Shown one piece after another: positions 11,101 to 23,100 of a stretch of DNA of 64,000 nucleotides. Under the pieces are notes generated by a model, which saw only the letters and a program-made list of their open reading frames with translations, was not told where the DNA came from and did no database searches. The stretch comes from Apus apus (Eukaryota; Chordata; Aves; Apodiformes; Apodidae), in contig NC_067283.1 in NCBI RefSeq assembly GCF_020740795.1, positions 957,659 through 1,021,658 on the forward strand, given 5' to 3'. The translations under genes were made by a program, and so were the position numbers. Position 1 is the stretch's first letter; each line of letters starts with the position of its first letter.

Positions 11101-14100
11101 CCACCTTTGAGCTGAAACTTTCCATGGCTGAGGGTTGATCAAAGTCCTGAGGTTTTCAACATTCCTTTGTTTTTTCCTTCTTTATTAACTCCTTGGAAAA
11201 ATCCCTCCAGCTGCTCTTCATCCTGGGATGAGAATTCTTATTTGTAAAAAAACCAAACCCCTCCTATTCCACTTTATTTTTTTCTAAGCTGAATCTGTGG
11301 TTGGGTCAAGAGTGTCACTCCAGACAGGAACAGGCTGGTGACAGTTCCCTTCTGCTGGGTCATGTCTGCAGCTCTGCCAGTGCTGGAGGGTCCTAAAGAA
11401 GAAGCATGGAGTGCTGTCCCCATCAGTGAGCTGCCCTGGTCTTTGGGGCCAGAGATGCTGTGGTCTGAGCTTCACCTTCTGTTGGGAGAACCTCTTTACA
11501 AAGAGTTCATAGGTTCTGCTTTGGGAAGCTGTGGTGAAGGGTCTCCAGCAGGGGTTTGTGGTTCACCCTACTTATTCTGTCCTCTCCTCGGGTTCCTTGT
11601 TGGCCCTGGAGATTGTGTCTCCCCTCTCTGGTAGCTGGCTGCTGCCTAGCAGGTCCTCCAGACTATCTCTACTGTATCTTTGCATCTTCATTAGCTCCAT
11701 CGTTGACCCAAAGTTGGTAAATCCAGTGGGATGTAGCTCATCCTCTGCCCTGGCCCCTTGCTGATGCATCACAGAGTCCCAGACTGGTTTGGGTTGGAAG
11801 GGGCCATAAAGATCATCTGCTTCCAACCCCCTGCCATGGGCAGGGACACCTCCTGCTAAGCCAGGTTGCTGCAAGTCCCATCCAACTTGCCCTTCAACAC
11901 TTCCAGGGAGATGGCAGGACCAGTGGGTGTTTCTCCTCTCTGTGCCTTGCTGTGGTTGGTGAAGCAGCTGAAAACAAATGAATGTGCTTAGGAACTGATG
12001 CTGCCCTTGGGCTTTTGGGTCCCTCCCCCGGGTCTGCCACCACTGGTGGTGACCCTTTTGCTGCTGGAGCCCTGGGCCTGCAGGTTTCTGAGGTCTCACA
12101 AAGCCTTCTCTCTCTCTCCCAGGTATGACACACCAGCATCTTCCAAGAAGAAGGTCCGGCTTAAGGACCGCAACAAGCTCTCCACGGAGGAGCGCAGGAA
12201 GCTGTTCGAGCAGGAGGTGGCCCAACGGGAAGCCCAGAAGCAGCAACAACAACTGCAAAACCTGGGGATGACATCCCCCTTGCCCTACGACTCCATGGGC
12301 TATGGCACACCCCACCACAGCTTCATTGGCTACCCACCTGGCTACCCCATGCAAGCCTACGTAGACCCCAGCAACCCCAACGCGGGCAAGGTGCTGCTCC
12401 CCACGCCCACCATGGACTCCATGTGCTCACCAGCCACCTACGAGCACCCCCAGACTTTGGTTGGACACACAGTGGAATCAACCCTCACTCCTCCTCAGCC
12501 GGTACCAGTAGTCCAACATGTAGCAACCACCATGGAGGTCACCACCCCACAGTACGTAGCACAAAGCGACACCGTGGTCCATCAAGAAGCCAACGTGGCT
12601 GTCCTACCTGTGGCCACAACGGGACCAGTGCAGAGCCAGAGCTACGGGGTGTGGGATTCCAGCCAGCAGCCCGTGGCTGTCCAGCAGCAGTACTCACCAG
12701 CCCAGTCCCAACCAGCCATATATTACCAAGGACAGACCTGTCAGACCGTGTACGGTGTCACCTCCCCCTACTCGCAGACCACCCCGCCCATTGTACAGGT
12801 AAGTTCTGCTTCAAGGTTGTGGGACACCCACAGCATGGAGGGGACCCACACAAATCCCCTGCAAAACGAGGGGAACTGCCACCCAACACCCAGAGTGGAG
12901 GGAACCACCATGAACTGAAGGGAACCACCACAGAATACCCACAAAACGAGGGGAACCGCCACAAAACACCCACCAAACAAAGGGAACCACTACAAGACAC
13001 CCACAAAATGAGGGGAACCACCACATAACACCCATGAAATGAAGGGAACCAGCACCAAACACCCACAAAACAAAGGGAACCACCACAAAACAAAGGGAAC
13101 CACCACACAACATCCATGAAATGAAGGGAACCAGCACAATACATGCAGATAATGAAGGAGATCAGCACAGGACACCCACAAAGTGAAGGGAACCAGTACC
13201 AAACACCCATAAAATGAAGGGGACCACCACTAAACAAAAGGAATCACCACGGAACACCCACACAATCAGGGGAACCACCACAGAACACCCAGGAAATGAA
13301 GGGAACCACTACAGAACACCCACAGACTGAAGGGTACCAGCCTGCAGCTGGCCAAGCTCACTCTTGGCTAGTGCTTGTAACGTTTGAGCATCCTCCTTTG
13401 CTCTAGGGTCAAGCTGCAGTAGCACTTCTCAGGTAGCTTCCCATCCAAGAGTGTGAGGAAGGCACATTTCAGCAGAGTGCTTTAGAATCACAGAAAGGTT
13501 TGGGTGGGAAAAGGGACCTTTCAAGGTCACGTAGTCCAAGCCACCTGCAGAGAGCAGGCACATTCTCAACTAGACCAAGCCCCATCCAGCCTGCTCTTGG
13601 ACACTTCCAGGGATGCCAGGAGGGTGTCAGTGTTCAGCATCTCACCAAGGCCCAGTCCTTCCTAGCAGCAAGATAACTGAGCAGCTCCTGGAGTAGCAAA
13701 CGATGAAGATCATTTGCTGCAGCCCCATCTCAGTCTGCTGATTGCAGTTTGGTTTGGATGTTACCTTAAAATCGTGGAATGGTTTTGGGTGGAAAAGCCC
13801 TTTAAGATCATCCCGTCCAACCATTCCCCCAGCCCTGCCCAGGCCACCCCTGCCCCGTGTCCCTCAGCACCATCTCCAGGGCCTGGAAACCCCTCCAGGG
13901 ATGGGGACTCCCCCCCTGCCCTGGGCAGCCTGGGCCAGGCCCTGACAACCCTTGCCAGGAGGGAATTGTTCCCCAGATCCAACCTCAACCTCCCCTGGCA
14001 CAACTTGAGCCCATTTCCCCTTGTCCCATCCCTTGTTCCTGGGGAGCAGAGCCCGACCCCCCTGGCTCCAACCTCCTCTCAGGCAGCTGCAGAGCCAGCA

Positions 14101-17100
14101 GGTCTCCCCTCACCTCCTTGGCTCCAGGCTGGACACCCCCAGCTCCCTCAGCTGCTCCTGCTCAGACTGGTGCTCCAGCCCCTTCCCCAGCTCCCTTGCC
14201 CTTCCCTGGACACGCTCCAGCCCCTCCATGTCCTTCTTGGTGGTAGGGGCCCAAAAGTGACTTCCACTAGTCCTTGAGGACTAGCCTCCTGATCTTGCCT
14301 CCACTATTCAATTCCCCCCTGTGCTGCGTCCCCCTTGGTTTGGTAAATCAAGCTACATGGTGGTTCCCCATCCTCTGTTTCAGAGTTATGCCCAGCCAGG
14401 TCTCCAGTACATCCAGGGCCAGCAGATCTACACGGCTCATCCCCAGGGAGTCATCGTGCAGCCACCCACAGCTGTGACCACGATCGTGGCAGCTGGGCAG
14501 CCTCAACCCATCCAGCAGGTAAGGCTTGGTGGGTCAGAAGGGATGGAGAGCCTTCATCTGCATCTGCCTTGGGTTTGCATGATTCCACATGGATGCTGTC
14601 AATGTGCTGGTCATACCAGCCAGAGGAGTTTTCCATGCTGGCAGCCTTTGGAATGCTGTTCTCCAGGCTGGATGGGGGCATCAGGCACATTTTTGGGGGC
14701 TTGGAGCCCAGGTCCAGCTGTGTTTGGGCTTTCTGCCAGCATGCCCCAGAAGGCTGTGGATGAAGCTCCAGAAGCTGCTTTGACCACTGAAGGTTTCCAG
14801 CAGAAATGATGGTTTTGGCATCCAGCACAGAGGATTTGGGAGCGTGAGTGGTGACGTGGCTGTATGACAAGCCTGGGGTGTGGTTGAGGGGATGTTTGGG
14901 GTATTTGATGAAGAACAAGGGAAGGACATTGTCCTCATCAGTTCTTGGGCCAACACTAATAGAATTCTTGAGTTTTAGCTGCAGCAAAGTCCTCGATGTG
15001 TGGGAAGGAGGGGTCAGGGCTGCAGTGACCACCCTCATGGCCACTCATGTCTTTCTCTTTTTGTGCTGTTTTCAGCCAGAGCTTGTGGTGACCAACAACC
15101 TCTTGGACTTGCCTCCACCATCCCCACCAAAACCCAAAACGATTGTCCTCCCACCCAACTGGAAAACAGCCCGAGATCCAGAGGGGAAGATCTACTATTA
15201 CCATGTGGTAACGAGGTGAGTGTGATGGCTCCTAGAATCATTGAATCCTGGAATGGTTTTGGTGGGAAGGGACCTTAAAGATCACCCAGTCCCACTCCTC
15301 TGCATGGGCAGGGACACCTCCCAGCAGCCCAGGCTGCTCCAAGCCCCATCCAACCTGCCCTTCAACACTGCCAGGGATGGGGCAGCCACAGCTTCCCTGG
15401 GCAACCTGGGCCAGGCTCTCACCACCCTCACAGCCCAGAATTTCTCCCTCCCATCTCAGCTCCAGCTCCCTCTGCCAGCTGGAAACCCTTCCCCCTGCTC
15501 CCATCCCTCCCTGCCCTTGTCCCAAGCCCCTCCCCAGCTTTCCTGGAGCCCCTTCAGGCACTGGAAGGTGCTCTCAGGTCTCCCTGGAGCCTTCTCTTCT
15601 CCAGGCTGAACACCCCAGCTCTCCCAGCCTGGCTCCAGAGCAGAGCTGCTCCAGCCCTCCCATCATCTCCGGGGCCTCCTCTGGCCTCTCTCCAACAGCT
15701 CCATGTCCTTCCTGTTCTGGGGACCCCAGAGCTGTTCCCAGCCCTGCAGCGGGACTCAGCAGAGCAGAGGGGACAATCCCCTCCCTGGCCCTGCTGGTCA
15801 CTCTGTTTTTGATGCTTGTTGATCCACTTCCCGATGTGAATACCTCATTCTGCTCAGCTATCAAATCAATTCCAGTCCCAGGTTGGGACATTCAGCAGAG
15901 AGAATCATGGTGACCACGGAGCTCATGGAAATAAGACTTTGATGCTTCTCCCCAGCATGTCCTGAAAAGTAAAATGTGGGACAAGGTTTCTGATACAGGT
16001 CAGAAACCTCCAGAAGCTCTAACCAGTGTCTTCTTCTGACCTAGACTTAGAGGATTTCTGTCCTTTGAGCAGAAATGCACATGTTTGGGTCTTGCACACA
16101 GCCCAGAGATGGAAAATGGTTCCCACGTTGGGTCACCTCCAAACCTAACGAGGTCTGGAGATCTGTCCTCTTTGCATCCCTTTTCTTTAATCTGTTTGTG
16201 AGTCCTCTCACCTGATGGGGAGTCCTTTACTCACCCAAGTCCTGCAAAGACAGAGGTCTGTCCTGCTGAGCCCCGTTTCTCCTGGTTGTGTTCCTCCCCT
16301 GGGCCGTGGTGTTCCTCCCCAGCACCATCCAGTATTTGCTCTCTTCCCACCTTGAGGAGATCCAGAACAGTTCTCTCCATCCTTCTCTGCTTTGAGCATG
16401 GTGAGGCTCTTCCCCAGGTGTTGGCCTGACAAGGCCAAGCAGGCTCTGGTGACTTCTTCCATGTCAGCTGAGGTGTTTCTCCTGAAACTGCTTCCCATGA
16501 GCAGTGAGCCAAGGAGAGCTCTTTAGCCTCTTGTACCATATGGATGACTTTTGAGGCATCCACCATCCATCCTTGCAAGCTCCTGCTCGTTCTTGTGTCT
16601 TTGCTCAAGACCTTTGGTCAATGTCCTTTCCATCACGTGACTGGATGCTTGGCTTGAGGTGCCAAGGGCTGGGCCTTGCTCTCCAGCAAGAAGACCCTTC
16701 CCCAAGGTCTTTGCTGTGATGTTTCCCATCTTTCCACATCAGAATCACCCACCTTTATTTCATCTCTGTGATGAACTTCCCTTCATCTCACCTTGAGTTT
16801 CACCAGTGATAGAAAATCATGATAATTCCCTTTTTAAAGTTGTTCTTCTTGGCTTTAACCTTCTCCAGCCTGGAAGCCTTCTCCTTCTTAGCAGCCCACT
16901 CAGACTCCTCATCAGTAGCAAGGTGGGGCTGTGCTTTATGCCCAGGGTAAGAGTTTTGGTGACTGTTGGAAACCAGGTGTCCCAGGGGATGGGACAAACA
17001 ATGAACTGGTTACTTCTGAGAGGATGATGGTCGGTCTGTCTGTCTGTCTTCCTCCAGGCAAACCCAGTGGGACCCTCCTACCTGGGACAGCCCAGGAGAT

Positions 17101-20100
17101 GATGCCAGCCTTGAACATGAAGCTGAGATGGACCTGGGGACCCCAACGTATGATGAAAACCCCATGAAGGTAAGTGCAGGGGTCAGCCAGGGAGACTTGG
17201 TGTTAAAATCTGTTGTACAGACCATGGGGATCATCCTGTGGAACAAGAGCAGCAGATGCTGGGGCTCCTTGAGGTCTGTATGGTCCTGGGGAGAGGGACA
17301 GTGGAGGGACAGAAGTGGTGCTCTTGCTTCCTGGGTGCAGACCTCAGTGCTCCTTCACTCAAAAAAAGGGATGTGGAGGGGGATAATCAGAGTGTTTGGG
17401 GTGGGAGGGGACCTCTGAAGATCATCTAGTCCAACCCCCTGCTAGAGTAGGATCACCTGCAGCAGGCTCCACAGGAACATGTTGAGATGGGTTTGGAATG
17501 TCTCCAGAGATGGAGGCTCCACAACCTCCCTGGGCATAAGTTTGAATTAGGACAAACTAATGAAGTAGGAGCAGAAGCAGAGGAGCTGTTTATCAAACAG
17601 CTTCATTTTGGGCTTCAAGGAGAAGCTTTGTTAACCTGGAATAGCCACAAACTGTCCCTGTGGTGGGACTGAGCTGTATGAGTGAAAGTTGGATGGGTTG
17701 GAGCAGCCTGGACACCCTGGGGAACATTCCTGTGAGGAGAACAAGGTGGTGAGAAGAAGGTTGGGCTTTTCTGAGCCAGAAGATCACATTGTGCTGGGGC
17801 TTTGCAGCTTGGGGATCTTTTTCCTGCTGACTTTTGAGGGTCTTGGCTGGGCTGCAGAAGCAAGGGAAGATGCTTCTCCAAGTGTGTTCATGTGCCAAAT
17901 CCAAAAGCTTGGGGATAGAAAGGATGCTGAGGACCCAGGACAGTGCTCGAAGGGGCTTCACCTTGGGCAGACCTGAGCCCAGCTGCTTCCACCTGGAATT
18001 TTCACCACCCCACTCAGCGCCCCAAAATCCCTCATTTTGGGCTCAAAACTTCTCAGAAGCCACCAATGGACTGTAGGAACTTCCTAATGTTCCTGTAGGA
18101 ACATCCAAGGTGTGGCCTTGGCTGACCTTGTGGTGACATGGGAAGCTCACTCCACAGCTTCCCATCTTCTTCTTCTCGCCCGGGACCACCCCAAGGTTGG
18201 GCTTTTCCCGTTGAATTCCCACGTGGTCCCAGCTCTCCCCTGCCCCCGCAAGAACTGTTCCCACCCTGGAATCACAGCCACATTCCTTGGATGTTTTTCA
18301 CCCTCCTCCTCCCAGCCCTGCACCTTTTCCAAGAGGGATCAACCCCTCCCGGCATCGCGGCTCCGACCGCTCGGCGATTCCCTTTCAAACACATTTTAAA
18401 ACCCCTGGAAAAGGGGTTTCATGGGAGGGTGACCCAGCAGGGAGCTCGGAGGGGTTGGCAGTGACGTGGATCTGGATGCCAGAAGTTTTTTGCATCCTTT
18501 TAAGATGGAAAATCCCAGGATTTATTGCACGATACGTTCACATCTCTCCCCATCGGTCCATCCCGAAGAGCAGGGGAAGGTCGGTGCCTACGGAGCAAAT
18601 CCCATCCAAAGGCTCCTCCAAATTCCCACTTCCCTCCCACTGTCCCCCCATCCCAGGCTGGTTTCCCTCATCTTTCCCAGCTTCTCCATCCCCAATTCTC
18701 CTCTGGAGGGCTTTGGCATGAAGCAGCAAGGCTGGAAAATGGGAATATCAGCATCCTGTGGGGGGGTTTTCCTGCTTTCCAGTCTTCCTGGTGGGCTTTG
18801 GGTTATGGGAGGGGGAAGCGCCATGGTCCTGCCAGGGGACCCTTCGTAAGGAGCTTTTAATGTTAAAATCATGATTAGTAGGCAAAACACTGAGAGTATT
18901 TGGGGTGTAAGAGGAAATATTTGGAGAATAAGAGGAAATATTTGGGGGAATATTTGGAGGTTGAGGGCAGAATAGCTTGGGGAATGTTTTGGGAATTCAC
19001 AGTCAATATTTAGGGCATAATAGGGAATATTTGGGGTGTAGAAATATCGTTTCTATTTCTCCTCATCTTCCCCAACACTTCTTGACATGAGTTTTCCCCC
19101 ATCCCACGTGCTCCAGCCAAGGGAAGCAGGATCTTGCCTGAGCTGCCAGACCAGGGCAGTGGTTGCAGCCTCCCCATCCCCTGCCTTGGTGATCACCTGG
19201 GATTTGACACCTCCTCCCAGTCTGATTCCCAAAAAAGTGTCCTTTTCTCCTTCCAGGTCACCCCCACGTCATGGTGGGACATTATGGGACCTTTCCATGG
19301 CTTAAAATTCCAGGAGCATTTAGTCCCAGACTTTATTTTTTTAATTCAGTTTCTTTACACATTTATTTCCTCACATCTTTCCTTGGCCTTTGCCTTTCCC
19401 TCCACACTCCACTTGTCCTCCAGCTCTAACCTCAGCCCATCAGTGCTGGTCACCCCTGGCATCTGGGGAGGGTGACATTGAAAATCCCATCATTACCAAA
19501 CTGACCCACCTAGAAAAGAATTCCTTCCTTGTGCTGGCTTGGGGGGAATTTGGATGGAGAAGGGATCAGTGATGGGGGAGAAGCTGGTGATGGAGAAGAG
19601 GTTGGTGATGGAGAAGGGATCAGTGATGGAGAGGAGTGGAGCAACCTGGTCTGGTGGGAGGTGTCCCTGCCCATGCAGGGGGATTGGAACTGGATGATCT
19701 TGAAGGTCCCTTCCAACCCAAACCAGTCTGGGATTCTATGGAGTGGCTGGTGATGGAGATGGAATGAGTGGTGGAGATGGGATGAGTGATGGAGAACGGA
19801 GGTGATTGAAGCTCCAGTGTTGGTTACTTAGGGCACTTTGGGGCTGGAAAGGGACAGGATGGCTCCTGTTTTGTCATGGAGAAATATGTCAAAAATGGGT
19901 TTTAATGAAAATGAAGAGCAGGAGAACTTCAGAGAGCAGGAGATGAGACCCCTGCCCTGGGGAGGGTGCTGGGATCAGGCTGGGATGTGGTCTGGAGTTG
20001 GGCTGGGAAGTGGTTGGAGTGGGCTGGGAAGTGCACACTGGTCATGGAGTGAGAGTGGGTGGCAGGAGCACTGGCCACCAAGGTGGGGGTGGGGACAGGC

Positions 20101-23100
20101 AGATCCTGGCTGGTCCCAGGATCCCTCCCAGCTCCTTTGGTCCCTTTCCAGTCTTCCAAGAAGGCCAAGACGGCGGAAGCCGACACGTCCAGCGAGCTGG
20201 CCAAGAAGAGCAAGGAGGTGTTCCGGAAGGAGGTGAGTGTCCCCAGGGCCTGGGGGGTTGTCACTGTCCCCCACCACTGAAGTGACCCAGGGGATGCTCG
20301 ACGTGGGGGTTGGGGTTCACTGTCACCTGCTGGTGACATGATCCAGGTGACACTGGAAAGGGGGTGTTGGGGTTCACCGGTGACGCGACCCATGGGACAC
20401 TGGAGGTGGTGTTGGGGTTCACTGTCCCCTACAGGTGACATGACCCAGGTGATGTTGGGGTGGGGTGTTGGGGTTCACTGGTGACATGGCTGTGGGGACA
20501 TTAGAGGGGGCTGTTGGGGCTCACCAGTGACATGACCCAGGGGACACTGGCTGGTTGGGGCTCACCAGTGACGTGATCCAGGGGACACTGGCTGGTTGGG
20601 GCTCACCAGTGACGTGACCCAGGGGACACTGGTTGGGGCTCACCAGGGACGTGACCCAGGGGGTCACCACCCCGGGCAGTTGATCTGACGCCGTAGCGGG
20701 GCCACCCAGGAGGGATCCTAGTGGGGTCGGGGGAGTCCCTGGGGGACACACGTCACCCCGGGCTGGGGCCAGGGCCAGGGTGACAGTGCCACCTCCCCAC
20801 AGATGTCCCAGTTCATCGTGCAGTGCCTCAACCCCTACCGCAAACCCGACTGCAAGGCCGGGCGCATCACCACCACCGAGGACTTCAAGCACCTGGCACG
20901 CAAGGTCAGGAGGGTGGGGACATCCCTGGGGACATCCCTGGGGACATCCCTGGGGACATCCCTTGGGACAGCATGGGGGGGTGGTCTGGGGCCTTGGTTG
21001 GGGGGGAAAAGGCAAGGATGGGGGGATAGATGGGAATATTTCAGGAAGAAAAGGGAACGTTGGGGGAGTATTAGGCTGTACTGGGAGGGTATGAGCCAGT
21101 GTTTGGGAGTATTCTGGGAATAACAGGCATTCCTGGGGAGTATTGGGGGGATAAAAGGTAATGTTTGGGGAATAATTGCCAATATTTGGGAGTATTCTGG
21201 GAATAATAGCCATTGTTTGGGGAATAATAGCCATTGTTTGGGGAATATTAGCCAAAATTTGGGGATAATAGCCATTGTTTGGGGAATATTAGCCAATATT
21301 TGGGGATAATAGGCATTGTTTGGGGAATATTTGGAGAATATTAGCCAATATTTGGGAGTATTCTGGGAATAATAGCCATTGTTTGGGGAATATTAGCCAA
21401 TATTTGGGGATAATAGGCATTGTTTGGGGAATATTTGGAGAATATTAGCCAATATTTGGGAGTATTCTGGGAATAATAGCCATTGTTTGGGGAATATTAG
21501 CCAATATTTGGGGATAATAGCCATTGTTTGGGGAATATTAGCCAGTATTTGGGGATAATAGCCATTGTTTGGGGAATATTAGCCAGTATTTGGGAATATT
21601 TGGAGAATATTAGCCAATATTTGGGAGTATTCTGGGAATAATAGCCATTGTTTGGGGAATATTAGCCATTATTTGGGGATAATAGCCATTGTTTGGGGAA
21701 TATTAGCCAGTATTTGGGAGTATTCTGGGAATAATAGCCATTGTTTGGGAAATATTAGCCAATATTTGGGGATAATAGCCATTGTTCGGGGAATATTAGC
21801 CATTATTTGGGGATAATAGCCATTGTTTGGGGAATATTAGCCAATATTTGGGGATAATAGCCATTGTTTGGGGAATATTAGCCAATATTTGGGGATAATA
21901 GCCATTGTTTGGGGAATATTAGCCAGTATTTGGGAATATTTGGAGAATATTAGCCAATATTTGGGAGTATTCTGGGAATAATAGCCATTGTTTGGGAAAT
22001 ATTAGCCAATATTTGGGGATAATAGCCATTGTTTGGGGAATATTAGCCAGTATTTGGGGATAATAGCCATTGTTTGGGGAATATTAGCCAGTATTTGGGA
22101 ATATTTGGAGAATATTAGCCAATATTTGGGAGTATTCTGGGAATATTAGCCATTGTTTGGGGAATATTAGCCAATATTTGGAGAATACTAGCCAAATTTG
22201 GGAGTAATCTGGGAATAATAGCCATTGTTTGGGCAATAATAGCCAATATTTGGGAATATTTGTGGTGTAAAAGCCAATGTTGGGGAATATCTGGGGAATT
22301 AAAGCCAATATTTGGGAATAATAACCAATATTTGGGGGTATTCTGGGAATAATAGCCTTTTTCTGGGAATATTAGCTAATATTTGGGGATTGTTAGCCAA
22401 TATTTGGGAATAAAAGTCAATATTTGGGAATATTAGTCTATATTAGGGAATATTTGGGGAGTAAAAGCCAGTAGTTGGGAATATTTGGGGAATATTAGAC
22501 AATATGTTGGTAACATTAGCCAATACTTCAGAATATTAGCCCATATTTGGGGATAACAGCCAATATTTGGGAATAGTAGCCAATACATAGTAATATTTTG
22601 GGAATAAAAGCCATTAGTTGGGAATATTAGCCAATATCAGCCAATGTTCAGGGTTAATAACATGTATCTGGGAATATTTGGGGAATAATAGGGAGTATTT
22701 GGGGGATAATAAGAAAATAGTTTGGGGAATATCTGGGGAATAATATGAATTATTTGGGAGACAGTAGGAAATATTTGGGGAATAATGGAAAATATTATGG
22801 GGATAGTGGGAAATATTGGGGAAATGTTTGGGAATAGGAGTTTTTTAGGGAAGAATAGCTAATATTTGGGGATTAATGGGCAGTATTTGGGGATTAATGG
22901 GCAATATTGGGGATTAATGGCCAATATTTGGGGATCAATGGCCAATATTGGAGAGTAATGGCAGATATTTGGGGAGTAATGGGCAATATTGGGGAGTAAT
23001 GGGCAGTATTTGGGGATTAATGGCCAATATTTGGGGATTAATGGCCAATATTTGGGGATCAATGGCCAATATTGGAGAGTAATGGCAGATATTTGGGGAG

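Larger units (their letters stand above)
8774..12122. other. SETD2 GC-AG intron
   Basis: 3.35-kb intron with a GC donor. Besides the four CR1 pieces (9040-9470, 10345-10860, 11768-11935), 9471-10344 and 10861-11767 show no recognisable gene or array. Confidence 0.75.
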